A DNA stretch of 64,000 nucleotides, taken from the NCBI GenBank assembly GCA_947252755.1, contig CAMXWV010000006.1, positions 1 to 64,000 of the forward strand, read 5' to 3'. Below, piece by piece: positions 8,254 through 18,292 of the stretch. How positions within the stretch are numbered: position 1 is the stretch's first letter; the number at the start of each line of letters is the position of its first letter. The stretch is from an uncultured Dermabacter sp. Its GTDB lineage: Bacteria > Actinomycetota > Actinomycetes > Actinomycetales > Dermabacteraceae. The translations under genes and the position numbers were made by a program. The notes under the pieces were generated by a model. That model saw only the letters and a list, made by a program, of their open reading frames with translations. It made no database searches and was not told the origin of the DNA.

Positions 8254-9526
8254 GGAAGCGCGGGAAGGCGGATGCGCCCGCGTACACAGCTGCCTCGCCG
8301 AGCTCATCTTCAATGCGGATGAGCTGGTTGTACTTGTTGACCCGCTCACCGCGAGCCGGGGCACCGGTCTTGATCTGGCCGGTGTTCAGTGCCACGGCAA
8401 GGTCTGCGATGGTGGTGTCTTCTGTCTCGCCGGAGCGGTGGGACATCATCGAGGCGTATCCGCTGCGGGTTGCCAGCGCCACTGCGTCCAGCGTCTCGGT
8501 CAGCGTGCCGATCTGGTTCACCTTGACGAGCAGAGCATTCGCTGCGTGCTCCTTGACACCGCGCTCAAGACGCTCCGGGTTGGTCACGAACAGGTCATCG
8601 CCCACGATCTGCACCGTGTTCCCGAGCTTCTCGGTGAGGGCAATCCAGCCTTCCCAGTCCTCCTCGTCCAGCGGGTCCTCAATCGACACCAGCGGGTAGT
8701 CTGCCACCAGCTTCGCGTAGTACTCGGTCATCTCCTCAGCCGAACGCGAGGAGCCCTCGAACTCGTAGGAGCCGTCCTTGTAGAACTCGGTAGCGGCCAC
8801 ATCCAGAGCCAGTGCAACGTCCTTGCCCGGGGTGTAGCCGGCCTTGGTGATCGCCTCCACGATCAGGTCCAGCGCAGCAGCGTTCGATTCGAGGTTCGGC
8901 GCGAAGCCGCCCTCATCGCCGAGACCGGTGGCCAGACCGCGCTCCTTCAGCACGGACTTCAGCTCGTGGTACACCTCGGCGCCCCAGCGCATTGCCTCCA
9001 CGAAGGTCTCCGCACCGATCGGTGCGATCATGAACTCCTGAATGTCCACGTTCGAGTCGGCGTGCGAGCCGCCGTTGAGGATGTTCATCATCGGGACCGG
9101 CAGCAGGTGAGCGTTCGGACCGCCCACATAGCGGTACAGCGGCAGCTCGGCCACGTCAGCGGCTGCCTTCGCAACGGCGAGGGACACGCCGAGGATGGCG
9201 TTCGCACCCACCTTGCCCTTATTCGGGGTGCCGTCGATCCCCAGCATGATCGCGTCGATAGCGCGCTGGTCTGACACGTCCAGGTCGATCAGCTGCGGGG
9301 CAAGGTCACTGCTCACAGCGGCGACTGCATCCTGCACGCCCTTGCCGAGGTAGCGGGCCTTGTCCCCGTCACGACGCTCAACGGCTTCGAACTGGCCGGT
9401 GGACGCGCCCGAGGGGACCTGTGCGAGGTACTCGAATCCGTTGTCAAGGCTGACGACGACTTCAACAGTCGGGTTGCCGCGGGAATCGAGGATCTCACGT
9501 CCGCGAACTCCGGTGATGCGTGCCAT
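8246..9526 (-). CDS. eno: Enolase
   Basis: This 426-residue glycolytic enzyme interconverts 2-phosphoglycerate and phosphoenolpyruvate using magnesium. Seen are the N-terminal ARQ-like segment ITGVRGREILDSRGNPTVE, the loop SGASTGQFEAVERRD, the active-site region VPMMNILNGGSHADSNVDIQEF, the metal-binding LVSIEDPLDEEDWEGW and IVGDDLFVTN, and the C-terminal SHRSGETEDT signature. ATG 9526 has AGGAG eight bases upstream; an in-frame codon at 9571 is less likely. The stop overlaps the start of ftsB, placing glycolysis and division genes on one transcript as in other actinomycetes. Confidence 0.97.
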   Translation of the reverse strand: MARITGVRGREILDSRGNPTVEVVVSLDNGFEYLAQVPSGASTGQFEAVERRDGDKARYLGKGVQDAVAAVSSDLAPQLIDLDVSDQRAIDAIMLGIDGTPNKGKVGANAILGVSLAVAKAAADVAELPLYRYVGGPNAHLLPVPMMNILNGGSHADSNVDIQEFMIAPIGAETFVEAMRWGAEVYHELKSVLKERGLATGLGDEGGFAPNLESNAAALDLIVEAITKAGYTPGKDVALALDVAATEFYKDGSYEFEGSSRSAEEMTEYYAKLVADYPLVSIEDPLDEEDWEGWIALTEKLGNTVQIVGDDLFVTNPERLERGVKEHAANALLVKVNQIGTLTETLDAVALATRSGYASMMSHRSGETEDTTIADLAVALNTGQIKTGAPARGERVNKYNQLIRIEDELGEAAVYAGASAFPRFHG

Positions 9527-9621
9527 GGTGCTGGTCTCCTTTGTCAGGGTGAAAGAACGGCTGGTCGCCATTGACCCGCTGCTTCTATTCTACGCGGCCC
9601 TCCTGGCCAGATCGCTGAGCA

Positions 9622-10698
9622 TCAGGTCCCGAGCTGAGCCAAGCGACGGTTCAGGCGGCGCAGCGCACTCTCCGGGTCCGCGTCGCGCTCCTGGGCGCTG
9701 ATCACAATATCCATCAGTCGAAGCGCCTCGAGGGTGGTGAGCGCATCCGGGCTGGGCGGTCGCTGCTCGTCGGCCGCCAAGGCGATCTCCGCTTCAGCAG
9801 CGGCCCGCTGCTTGCCCAGCAGCTCCGCCAGCTGATCAGACATATGCTCGTCCTTCGCTCGCGCCACCAGTTTGAACGCGTGCTGCAACGCGGGCAGACC
9901 CGCTGCGATCCCTTCACCCAGACCGCGGCGAGGCTGCTCGGTCCGTTTGATCGCATGCCACTGCTCAACCACGTCAGCCACCGCAAGGTGGCTGCGCTCC
10001 GCAGCGAACACGTGGGGGTTTCGCCGGTACATCTTCTGGTTCAGCGCCCGCGCAACATCATCAAGCGTCCACGGCTCAGGCGATTCCATGCCGATGCGGG
10101 CGTGGAATACCAGCTGGAAGAGAACATCGCCCAGTTCGCTGACGAGCGCCTGCCGGTTCGGATGATCCGCCTCCAGCTCCTCCAGCACCTCGTACGCCTC
10201 CTCCACCAGGTAGCGGGCAAGGCTCCGGTGGGTCTGCTCGGCGCTCCACGGGTCTCCGCCTGCGCTGCGCAGCTCATGCATGATCCGCACTGATTCCACC
10301 ACCGCGCTGCCCGGTGCCACCGGGGAGGCGAACACGAAGTCCACATCGACCGCGCCAACGGATCCGGCAGAGCCGGCGTGGACATCACGGTCTGCAGCAC
10401 GCACGATCTCCATAGGCTGCGGCAGCCACGGATGCTCCGCATCGCATAGCCACACAAGCTGCTGCTGGGCCGCTTCAGCGGCTTGCAGCGCGGCGGCAAG
10501 GTCCGCGGTGAGCGCGTCGGCCGTGGAACTGTCCAGCTGCTCGGCCTCCACCCCCGCCTCACGCAGCTGAGCGATCCAGGCGGGGTGTGCGCAGCTGGTG
10601 ACGACGCGATCTGCGCTGCGCAGCGCATCCCAGCCGGCCACAGTGAGCAGGCCTGGCGCGTTCAGCGGTGAGGCGGGCAGCACCAACAGGCGGGTCAT
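9622..10698 (-). CDS. mazG: MazG family nucleoside triphosphate pyrophosphohydrolase
   Basis: This 358-residue protein carries a MazG all-alpha NTP-PPase domain at about residues 130-260, with the metal-binding ExxE signature in WSAEQTHRSLARYLVEEAYE and ELGDVLFQLVFHA, and the hallmark MYRRNPHVFA. It removes pyrophosphate from damaged or excess NTPs. The first 130 residues look like a degenerate tetrapyrrole-methylase-type region, common in long MazG proteins but not certain here. Its ATG overlaps the mfd stop (ATGA), so the two are translationally coupled, as in many actinomycetes where a transcription-repair gene is followed by this housecleaning enzyme. Confidence 0.9.
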   Translation of the reverse strand: MTRLLVLPASPLNAPGLLTVAGWDALRSADRVVTSCAHPAWIAQLREAGVEAEQLDSSTADALTADLAAALQAAEAAQQQLVWLCDAEHPWLPQPMEIVRAADRDVHAGSAGSVGAVDVDFVFASPVAPGSAVVESVRIMHELRSAGGDPWSAEQTHRSLARYLVEEAYEVLEELEADHPNRQALVSELGDVLFQLVFHARIGMESPEPWTLDDVARALNQKMYRRNPHVFAAERSHLAVADVVEQWHAIKRTEQPRRGLGEGIAAGLPALQHAFKLVARAKDEHMSDQLAELLGKQRAAAEAEIALAADEQRPPSPDALTTLEALRLMDIVISAQERDADPESALRRLNRRLAQLGT

Positions 10699-13600
10699 GA
10701 GCGGCCCACCAGCAGGTTCACAGCGTCACGGCACCAGTCCAGCAGCGGCGCATCGGTCAGACCGTGACCGCCGAACCGCTTGGTCTGCGGATGCGGGATC
10801 AGCACCAGGCGGGTGGCGGGTTTGATCAGGCTACCCGGATAGAGGCGTTTGAGCGTCATCGCCGTCGAGTCCGGCACATCGATGTGCCCAAAGCGGATCA
10901 TCTTGCCCTGCACCTGCACCTCATCGATCCCCGCCTCAATGCATTCAAGGCGGAACTCCGCCACATTGAACAGCAGGTCCACCTCGGCGGTCGGCTGGCC
11001 GTAGCGGTCGGTGAGCTCTTCGCGCACGGCCCGCAGCTCGTCGATGCTGACCGCGCCGGAGATCTTCGCGTATGCCTCGAGGCGGAGCCGTTCGGACTCG
11101 ATGTACTCCAGGGGGATCCGCGCGTTCAGCGGCAGCTCCACCTTCGCGTCCTTGCGCAGTCCCGCACCGCCCTCACCTCTGAACGCGCTGACCGCCTCCC
11201 CTACCATCCGCACGTACAGGTCAAAGCCCACACCGGCGATATGACCGGACTGCTCACCGCCGAGCAGGTTGCCGGCGCCTCGGATCTCGAGGTCTTTCAT
11301 CGCCACCTGCATGCCCGCACCGAGGTCCGAGTGGGCGGCAAGAGTGGTGAGGCGGTCGTGAGCAGTTTCGGTCAGCGGCTTGTCCGCGCGGTAGAGGAAG
11401 TAGGCGTAGGCGCGATCCCGAGAGCGTCCCACGCGGCCGCGCAGCTGATGCAGCTGCGACAGTCCGAACGTGTCCGCGTTCTCCACGATCAGGGTGTTGG
11501 CGTTGGAGATGTCCAGTCCGGTCTCCACGATCGTGGTGCACACGAGCACATCGAAGCGCTTCTCCCAGAAGTCCAGGATCACCCGCTCCAGCTGCGCCTC
11601 GTTCATTTTTCCGTGAGCCACTTCGATCCGCGCGTCCGGCACCAGGTCCCGCAGGCGCTGGGCGGTGCGGTCGATGTCCTCCACTCGGTTGTGGATGTAG
11701 AACACCTGACCTTCGCGGAGGAGCTCCCGGCGGATCGCAGCGGTCACCTGTGCGTCTTCGTAGGCGCCCACGTAGGTGAGCACCGGGTGCCGCTCTTCCG
11801 GCGCGGTGGCGAGCGTGGACAGCTCGCGGATTCCGGTCACCGCCATCTCCAGCGTGCGCGGGATCGGGGTGGCGGACATCGAGAGCACATCCACGTTCGT
11901 GCGCAGCGCTTTCAAAGTCTCCTTGTGCTCAACCCCGAAGCGCTGCTCCTCATCCACCACGATCAGGCCCAGGTCCTTGAAGCGCACCTGACCAGTGAGC
12001 AGCCGATGGGTGCCGATCACCACGTCCACGCTGCCATCGAGCAGGCCTGCAATCGTGGCATCCGATTCGGCCTTCGCCTGAAAGCGGGACAGACCACGCA
12101 CGGTGATGGGAAAGCCGGCGAAACGCTCGGAGAACGTCTCCACATGCTGCTGAGCAAGCAGTGTGGTGGGCGCGAGCACCGCAACCTGTTTGCCGTCCTG
12201 AACGGCCTTGAATGCGGCGCGCACGGCGATCTCGGTTTTGCCGAAGCCCACATCGCCGCAGATCAGCCGATCCATGGGGATCGGCTTTTCCATATCGGCC
12301 TTGACCTCGTCGATGGTGACCAGCTGGTCCGGGGTCTCCGCGAACTCGAACGCGTCCTCCAGCTCCCGCTGCGACGGGGTGTCCGGTCCGAACGCGTGGC
12401 CTTCGCTGGCCTGCCGGGCGCTGTAGAGGCGCACCAGCTCATCGGCGATCTCACGGATCGCTTTGCGGGCTTTCGACTTCGTTTTGGACCAATCGCTGCC
12501 GCCCATCCGGTTCACGGTCGGCGTCTCCCCGCCCACATACTTCGTAATGTGGTCCAGCTGGTCGCTGGGAACATACAGCCGGTCGCCGGGCTGTCCCCTG
12601 CGGCTGGGCGCGTATTCGATGACCAGGTATTCACGGGTGGCTTTTCGGTCTCCGGCGCCCACGGTGCGGCTGGTGAGCTCCACGAACTTCCCCACCCCAT
12701 GCGTGTCATGCACCACGAAGTCTCCGGCTTTCAGCTGCAGCGGGTCCACTGTGCTGCGGCGTCTGGCTGCCAGCCGACGCGTTCCGGTGCGGCGGGCGCC
12801 GCTCTTGCCGGTCATGTCCCGCTCGCACATCACCATGACTTGGGCATCCTCGAGGAGGATTCCCTGAGTGAACGGGCCCGTGGTGACGATCAGCTCGCCG
12901 TTATCCGGTGCCCGGTCAAGGTCCGGCTTCATCTCAGCGACGACGTCAGCATCGCGCAGGTTCTCGGTGAGATGGCGAGCCGTCCCGGCGCCCGCGGTGG
13001 TGATCAGCAGTCGCCATCCCTCGGACTGGCGGGTGCGCAGGTCCCGCGCCGCCTGCGCGATGGAGCCACCATAGCCCGGGTGGGGGCTGGCGTGAATGGT
13101 CAGGTCCGCGTCAAGGCCGAACGGTGCGATCCGCGCCAGCGGCATGCGGCGGCGCTGCAGGATCGCTTGAACGTCCTCAAGTGACAGGAAGCTCGCAGCG
13201 TCCACATCAACCGGGACGCTTCCGCTGGCCGCTGCAGTGGACCACGCCGCGGCGAGGAACTCGTCGGTGGTGGACACAAGCTCATCCGCGCGGGCTCGCA
13301 CCCGCTCCGGCTCGAGGACCAGGAAGGAGGATCCTTCCGGCGCCGCATCCGCGATGGACTCCATCTCCTCCAGCAGCACGGCGCTGAGGGATTCCATCCC
13401 CTCCACAGCGATGCCGTCGGCGATCTGTCCGAGCATGTCTGCAATCCCCGGGAGCGAGTCCATCAGGCTGCGGGCCCGTGCCCGCACATCCTCAGTCAGC
13501 AGGATCTCGCGGCAGGCAGGTGCGTCCAGCACCTCCAGCTCGTGATCGATGGAACGCTGGTCCGCCACGGAGAAGAACCGCATGTCATCGACTTCGTCAC

Positions 13601-14207
13601 CGAAGAAGTCGATGCGCACCGGGTGCGCTTCCGTCGGCGCGAACACGTCGAGGATGCCGCCGCGCACCGCGAACTCACCGCGGCGCTCCACCATGTCCAC
13701 CCGCACATAGGCGGCATCGACCAGGTCCTGTTCGAGCTGCTCCATGGGGTAGTCCTCGCCCGCGCGGACTCGCACCGGACGGAGATCGCCGAGCCGGGCT
13801 GCCATCGGCTGGACCAGGGCCCGCACCGGCATGACCACTGCGGTCAGCGGGCCGGCAGTCTCGGGATGCGCCAGCCGGTGCAGGGTCTTCAGCCGGGTGG
13901 CAACGGTGTCTGAGCGCGGTGACAGCCGCTCGTGCGGGAGCGTTTCCCACGCGGGGAACAACGCTGCGGAGGCGTCGGGCACCATCGCCTCGATCTGTGC
14001 GTGAACATCTTCCGCATCCCGTGTGGTGGCGGTGACGATGAACAGCGGAGCATCGGGGCTGGCAGCGGCTGCCGCAGCGGCGCAGAGGAACGGATGCATG
14101 CCCTCCGGGGCGATGATGCTGGCATTCGCGCGCTCAGCAAGCAGAGTGCGAGCGCGCTGCACCTGCTCGGAGGCGCTGACCAGGTCAAGTGCTGCAGCAA
14201 GGCTCAT
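10695..14207 (-). CDS. mfd: Transcription-repair coupling factor
   Basis: This 1170-residue SF2 translocase removes stalled RNA polymerase and recruits UvrAB to lesions in the template strand. The order is as expected: UvrB-homology module in the first 350 residues (RRGEFAVRGGILDVFAP), RNA polymerase-interaction domain with the CarD-like GDFVVHDTHGVGKFVEL near residue 500, helicase lobe 1 with Walker A GDVGFGKTEIAVR near 650 and DEEQ box IVVDEEQRFGVEHKE near 750, helicase lobe 2 with QLRGRVGRS, and the C-terminal TRCF domain (YGQPTAEVDLLF). The ATG overlaps the pth stop by four bases. Length and domain content are normal. Confidence 0.97.
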   Translation of the reverse strand: MSLAAALDLVSASEQVQRARTLLAERANASIIAPEGMHPFLCAAAAAAASPDAPLFIVTATTRDAEDVHAQIEAMVPDASAALFPAWETLPHERLSPRSDTVATRLKTLHRLAHPETAGPLTAVVMPVRALVQPMAARLGDLRPVRVRAGEDYPMEQLEQDLVDAAYVRVDMVERRGEFAVRGGILDVFAPTEAHPVRIDFFGDEVDDMRFFSVADQRSIDHELEVLDAPACREILLTEDVRARARSLMDSLPGIADMLGQIADGIAVEGMESLSAVLLEEMESIADAAPEGSSFLVLEPERVRARADELVSTTDEFLAAAWSTAAASGSVPVDVDAASFLSLEDVQAILQRRRMPLARIAPFGLDADLTIHASPHPGYGGSIAQAARDLRTRQSEGWRLLITTAGAGTARHLTENLRDADVVAEMKPDLDRAPDNGELIVTTGPFTQGILLEDAQVMVMCERDMTGKSGARRTGTRRLAARRRSTVDPLQLKAGDFVVHDTHGVGKFVELTSRTVGAGDRKATREYLVIEYAPSRRGQPGDRLYVPSDQLDHITKYVGGETPTVNRMGGSDWSKTKSKARKAIREIADELVRLYSARQASEGHAFGPDTPSQRELEDAFEFAETPDQLVTIDEVKADMEKPIPMDRLICGDVGFGKTEIAVRAAFKAVQDGKQVAVLAPTTLLAQQHVETFSERFAGFPITVRGLSRFQAKAESDATIAGLLDGSVDVVIGTHRLLTGQVRFKDLGLIVVDEEQRFGVEHKETLKALRTNVDVLSMSATPIPRTLEMAVTGIRELSTLATAPEERHPVLTYVGAYEDAQVTAAIRRELLREGQVFYIHNRVEDIDRTAQRLRDLVPDARIEVAHGKMNEAQLERVILDFWEKRFDVLVCTTIVETGLDISNANTLIVENADTFGLSQLHQLRGRVGRSRDRAYAYFLYRADKPLTETAHDRLTTLAAHSDLGAGMQVAMKDLEIRGAGNLLGGEQSGHIAGVGFDLYVRMVGEAVSAFRGEGGAGLRKDAKVELPLNARIPLEYIESERLRLEAYAKISGAVSIDELRAVREELTDRYGQPTAEVDLLFNVAEFRLECIEAGIDEVQVQGKMIRFGHIDVPDSTAMTLKRLYPGSLIKPATRLVLIPHPQTKRFGGHGLTDAPLLDWCRDAVNLLVGRS

Positions 14208-14806
14208 GGACGGATCGCCTCCCGGGCGTGGAACAGGTTCTGGGCGTCGATCAGGCCGTGCAGCGCCAGGTGCTCCGCGGCGTTCGCCCCTTCGATCAGC
14301 AGATCGTCAAGAACGCGTCGCTCCGCCGCGGAGAAGGGGGACAGCACATGATCCGCCGTGTCCTGGCGGCCGCTCGGACGCCCAACCCCGATCCGCACGC
14401 GCTGGTAGTCCTTCGTGCCGAGCGCCTTGGTGATGTCTCGCAGCCCGTTGTGGCCGCCTTCGCCCCCGCCCTGTTTCAGGCGCACGGTGCCGAAGTCGAG
14501 GTCAACCTCGTCATGCACCACCATGATGCGCTGCGGCTGCACGGAGTAGTACTGGGCGAGAGCGGCAACGGGTCCGCCGGAGACGTTCATGAAGCAGGTG
14601 GTCTTCGCGAGGATCGCCCTGGTGGCGCTGCCCGGCGTTCCGAGGTGACCCTCGATCACCTGTGCTGTGGCGCGCTTCGCCGCTGAGAAGCGTCCGTCTG
14701 CTCTGGATGCCATCACATCCAGCACCATCTGGCCCACGTTGTGCCGGGTAGCGGCATATGCCGGCCCAGGATTGCCGAGGCCCACGATGAGAACAGTGCT
14801 GCTCAC
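14204..14806 (-). CDS. pth: Peptidyl-tRNA hydrolase
   Basis: This 200-residue esterase frees tRNA from prematurely released peptidyl-tRNA. The family signatures are GLGNPGPAYAATRHNVGQMV at the N-terminus with the catalytic His, FMNVSGGPVAALAQYY, and VVHDEVDLDFG plus KQGGGEGGHNGLRDI. GTG 14806 was chosen because AAGGAAG lies close upstream and homology begins at the next residues; the ATG at 14860 would add an unrelated basic tail. The stop overlaps the mfd start, and rplY lies about 110 bases upstream in the same direction. Confidence 0.95.
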   Translation of the reverse strand: MSSTVLIVGLGNPGPAYAATRHNVGQMVLDVMASRADGRFSAAKRATAQVIEGHLGTPGSATRAILAKTTCFMNVSGGPVAALAQYYSVQPQRIMVVHDEVDLDFGTVRLKQGGGEGGHNGLRDITKALGTKDYQRVRIGVGRPSGRQDTADHVLSPFSAAERRVLDDLLIEGANAAEHLALHGLIDAQNLFHAREAIRP

Positions 14807-14915
14807 GTGCTTCTTCCTTGTCTGTGTGCGCGGTCTGCGCTCGATCGGCGGTGCGGGCAAAGCTTACAGGGGCGCCGCACGCTCAGTGCGACGCCCCTGT
14901 GGAAGGTTCAGCAGG

Positions 14916-15563
14916 TCACTCGCCTGCGTTCTCCTCAGACTCTTCGCTGTCAGCTGCGCTCTCGGATGCTGCTTTCTCGGAGGCCTCGCCGTCCTCCGAC
15001 TCCGGGGTCTCCAGGTCGGACTCGTCAACCTGAGGAATGGCAACGCTCACGGCGAGCTGCTCAACATCGGTGACGAGCTCGGCGCCCTCGGGGAGCTCGA
15101 GGTCTCCCACAAAGATCTGCGCGCCCTCTTCAAGACCCTCAACCGACACTTCCAGCGACTCCGGAAGCTTGAGCACATCCGCCAGGATGGTGAGCTCCTG
15201 CAGCTCCACGAAGGCGACCGCCGGGGAGACTGGCTCACCGGTGAGGATGATCGGGATCGCAACCTCGACCTTCTCACCGCGCTTCACCTTGAGCAGGTCC
15301 AGGTGCAGCAGCTCGCGGCGCACCACATGGCGCTGAATGTCCTTGATGATGGCAAGCTCGGTGCCGCCGCCGGCGATCTCAAGCTCGATCAGGGCGTTGG
15401 CGTTGCGGGCGATCAGCGCAGACTCGTGCGCCGGCAGGAGCAGGTGCTGCGGCTCAGTGCCGTGGCCGTAGAGAACGGCGGGCAGCTTGCCCTCGCGACG
15501 GATTCGGCGGGCAGCGCCCTTGCCGAAGCCCTCGCGCAGTTCAACTTTGAGATTCTCAGGCAT
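14916..15563 (-). CDS. rplY: 50S ribosomal protein L25 (general stress protein Ctc type)
   Basis: This 215-residue protein is the long, two-domain TL5/Ctc form of L25 that binds 5S rRNA. Residues 1-95 are the L25 5S-binding domain (GFGKGAARRIRREGKLPAVLYGHG) and the rest is the beta-rich Ctc domain (VEVSVEGLEEGAQIFVGDLELPEG). The C-terminal 40 residues are strongly acidic and Ser/Glu-rich, a usual actinobacterial extension. ATG 15563 has GGAGA five bases upstream; the in-frame codon at 15752 is not supported. It follows prs in the same direction after roughly 220 bases. Confidence 0.95.
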   Translation of the reverse strand: MPENLKVELREGFGKGAARRIRREGKLPAVLYGHGTEPQHLLLPAHESALIARNANALIELEIAGGGTELAIIKDIQRHVVRRELLHLDLLKVKRGEKVEVAIPIILTGEPVSPAVAFVELQELTILADVLKLPESLEVSVEGLEEGAQIFVGDLELPEGAELVTDVEQLAVSVAIPQVDESDLETPESEDGEASEKAASESAADSEESEENAGE

Positions 15564-15784
15564 GTGTTCTCCCTGTGTGAATGCGGAGGCGATTCTCAAC
15601 GCGACACAGGGCGCCCGCAGCGGGCTGATTCCTGATGGTAACCGCGTCGATAACGGAGCAGGTGCTCCCTCGCCGAAGTTCCCCGCAAGTCTACCCGCCT
15701 GCGCGCCGAGCCGAAACGGCTGCACCTGCATCTGCTCAGTGAGATCTCCCACCCCGCACCGCTGCTGATTGCGGCTGCAGCCGA

Positions 15785-16765
15785 TCAGACCTCGCCGTCG
15801 AACAGGCTGGTCACTGACCCGTCATCGAACACGGCTCGGATCGCTCGAGCGAGCAGCGGCGCGATGGAGAGCTGAGTGAGGTTCTCGAAGTTCTTCTCCT
15901 CCGGAATCGGCAGCGTGTTCGTGCAGATGACCTCCCGGACGTCCGCTCCCTTCAGACGCTCAACCGCCGGGTCGGAGAAGATCGGGTGCGTGGTGGCAAC
16001 GATCACGCAGCATGCGCCGTTCTCTTTCAACGCCTCCACAGCCTGCACGATGGTGCCGGCCGTATCGATCATGTCATCCACAAGAATGCAGGTTTTTCCG
16101 GACACGTCGCCGATCACGCGCTTGGCCACGGCCTGGTTCGGCTTCTTCGGGTCACGGGACTTGTGGATGAACGCCAGCGGTACGCTGCCGAGCACCTTCG
16201 CCCACTTCTCAGCCACCGAGATCCGGCCGGCGTCTGGGCTGACCACACAGAGATCCTCGCTGCCGTAGCTGTCCTTGACATAGCTGGAGAGGATCGGCAT
16301 CGCCATCAGGTGGTCCACCGGGCCGTCGAAATAGCCCTGGACCTGGGGGGCGTGCAGGTCCACTGAGATCAGGCGGTCGATTCCGGCGGCCTTGTAGAGG
16401 TCGGCGATGAGACGAGCGGAGATCGGCTCACGACCGCGATGCTTTTTGTCCTGACGCGCATACGGATACGTGGGCGCAATCGCGGTGATGCGCTTGGCAC
16501 TGGCGCGCTTCAGCGCATCCACCATAATCAGGTGCTCCATCAGCCAGTTGTTGATCGGAGCGGGATGGGACTGCAGCACGAACACATCCGCACCGCGCAC
16601 GGACTCGCCATAGCGCACATAGATCTCACCGTTGGCGAAGTCCCACGCGTCCATCGGAAGCACGTCGATGCCGAGTTCGCGGCCCACCTCCTCTGCAAGG
16701 ACGGGGTGTGCTCGTCCCGCCGCCAGAACCAGGTGCTTCTCGCCCTTCGTGACAATGCCGCTCAT
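15785..16765 (-). CDS. prs: Ribose-phosphate pyrophosphokinase
   Basis: This 326-residue enzyme makes PRPP from ribose-5-phosphate and ATP for nucleotide, histidine and tryptophan synthesis. Visible motifs are the flexible ATP loop FANGEIYVRYGESVRGADVF, YPYARQDKKHRGREPISARL, DLHAPQVQGYF, and the PRPP-binding loop CILVDDMIDTAGTIVQA. The start codon overlaps the glmU stop by one base, and the glmU-prs-rplY-pth-mfd order is the standard actinobacterial cluster. Length equals that of class I PRPP synthases. Confidence 0.97.
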   Translation of the reverse strand: MSGIVTKGEKHLVLAAGRAHPVLAEEVGRELGIDVLPMDAWDFANGEIYVRYGESVRGADVFVLQSHPAPINNWLMEHLIMVDALKRASAKRITAIAPTYPYARQDKKHRGREPISARLIADLYKAAGIDRLISVDLHAPQVQGYFDGPVDHLMAMPILSSYVKDSYGSEDLCVVSPDAGRISVAEKWAKVLGSVPLAFIHKSRDPKKPNQAVAKRVIGDVSGKTCILVDDMIDTAGTIVQAVEALKENGACCVIVATTHPIFSDPAVERLKGADVREVICTNTLPIPEEKNFENLTQLSIAPLLARAIRAVFDDGSVTSLFDGEV

Positions 16766-18231
16766 CAGTTCTCCTCCGTCACCGTGGTGGTCTCGTCCGC
16801 GTCTGCTGCGCCGGCGGCCCGCGCCGCATCGGCAGCCTTCGTGTTCGCGCGGTTCTTCAGGGTCCAGCCGTCAATGGACTTCTGGGTGATCGTGTTGAGG
16901 GCAAGCGCGCCGGGTGCCACATCCTTGAGCACGGTGGTGCCAGCACCGGTGGCGGCCCCATCCCCGATCGTCACCGGGGCGACGAGCACATTGTCCGAAC
17001 CGACCCGCACATGCTTGCCCACCACTGCGCGATGCTTGTTGACTCCGTCGTAGTTGGCGAAGATGGTGGCGGCTCCGATATTGGTTCCTTCACCGATCTC
17101 TGCATCGCCCACATAGGAGAGGTGGGGCACCTTGGCTTGGTCGCCGATCGTCGCATTCTTCGTCTCGCAGAAGCCGCCGATCTTGCCGGCTGTTCCGAGC
17201 ACGGTGCCGGGGCGAAGGTAGGTGAACGGCCCCACGGTCGCCTCATCGCCGATCACAGCGCCGAACGCGTGCGTGCGGACCACGCTTGCACCGCGGCCCA
17301 CTGTCACATCGGTGAGCGTGCTGTCCGGGCCGATCTCGGCGTCCTCACCGATCACCGTGGCGCCATGCAGCTGCACACCGGACAGGATCACCGCGTCCTG
17401 GCCGATCGTGACGTCTTTGTCGATCCACGTGGTGGCTGGATCAATGATCGTCACCCCGTTCTTCATGTGCTGAACGGCGATCCGGCGGTTCATCTCCGCC
17501 GCCAGCTGGGACAGCTGCGCGCGGTCGTTCGCTCCTTCCACCTGGATCGCGTCGTCGATCACATGCCCCACCACGCGGTGGCCCATCTGCCGGGCGATCG
17601 AGAGCACGTCCGTCAGGTACATCTCGCCCTGCGCGTTATCCGTGGTGACCTTGGTGAGCACCTCGCGCAGCAGAGCCAGATCGAAGGCGTAGATGCCGGA
17701 GTTGACTTCGGTGATGGCGCGCTGCTCCTCGGTCGCATCCTTATGCTCCACGATGCCGAGCACGTCGCTGCCGTCCTCGGTGCGGATGATGCGGCCGTAG
17801 CCGGTCGGATCGCTCACAACCGCGGTCAGCACGGAGACGCCGGCTTCTGCCCGGTCATGAGCGGCAACAAGCTCCTGCAGAGTCTGCCCCTCCAGCAGCG
17901 GAACGTCGCCGTAGGTGACGAGCACGGTGCCGGTCTGTGCAGCAACCTTCTCCAACCCGTTCTGGACGGCGCGGCCGGTGCCGGGAACCTCATCCTGATC
18001 CGCGATGGTGACCTGCGGAGCATACTTCTGAAGGTGTCCCACCACCTGATCGCGTTCAAAGCGGACCACGGCCACAACCTCGGGGGCGCCGGTCGCTTCC
18101 GCCGCGCCGATCGCATGCAGCAGCATCGACTGTCCGCACACGGGGTGCAGCACCTTCGGCAGCTTCGACTTCATGCGGGTGCCCGCACCGGCGGCGAGGA
18201 CGACTACTGCAACGGGCGGTTTCGAGTCCAC
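16765..18231 (-). CDS. glmU: Bifunctional UDP-GlcNAc pyrophosphorylase / GlcN-1-P acetyltransferase
   Basis: This 488-residue enzyme performs the last two steps to UDP-N-acetylglucosamine for peptidoglycan. The N-terminal uridyltransferase domain begins with VVVLAAGAGTRMKSKLPKVL and contains LVTYGDVPLLEG. The C-terminal acetyltransferase is a left-handed beta helix of hexapeptide repeats (GPFTYLRPGTVLG, IGAATIFANYDGVNKH, and a catalytic-His region). A charged tail of about 30 residues follows RANTKAADA. It is the first protein gene after tRNA-Gln, 61 bases downstream of it, and heads the run of minus-strand housekeeping genes. Confidence 0.97.
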   Translation of the reverse strand: MDSKPPVAVVVLAAGAGTRMKSKLPKVLHPVCGQSMLLHAIGAAEATGAPEVVAVVRFERDQVVGHLQKYAPQVTIADQDEVPGTGRAVQNGLEKVAAQTGTVLVTYGDVPLLEGQTLQELVAAHDRAEAGVSVLTAVVSDPTGYGRIIRTEDGSDVLGIVEHKDATEEQRAITEVNSGIYAFDLALLREVLTKVTTDNAQGEMYLTDVLSIARQMGHRVVGHVIDDAIQVEGANDRAQLSQLAAEMNRRIAVQHMKNGVTIIDPATTWIDKDVTIGQDAVILSGVQLHGATVIGEDAEIGPDSTLTDVTVGRGASVVRTHAFGAVIGDEATVGPFTYLRPGTVLGTAGKIGGFCETKNATIGDQAKVPHLSYVGDAEIGEGTNIGAATIFANYDGVNKHRAVVGKHVRVGSDNVLVAPVTIGDGAATGAGTTVLKDVAPGALALNTITQKSIDGWTLKNRANTKAADAARAAGAADADETTTVTEEN

Positions 18232-18292
18232 TCGATGGCTCCTTCGGAATGCGGCATCATTCTGAGGCGACGATCGCCGAGGATCGTCTCCG

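Noticed and set aside
10764..13184. 806-codon plus-strand open frame opposite mfd
   Set aside because: It is a GC-rich antisense shadow of Mfd, full of His/Arg/Leu runs, with no recognisable domain or ribosome site.
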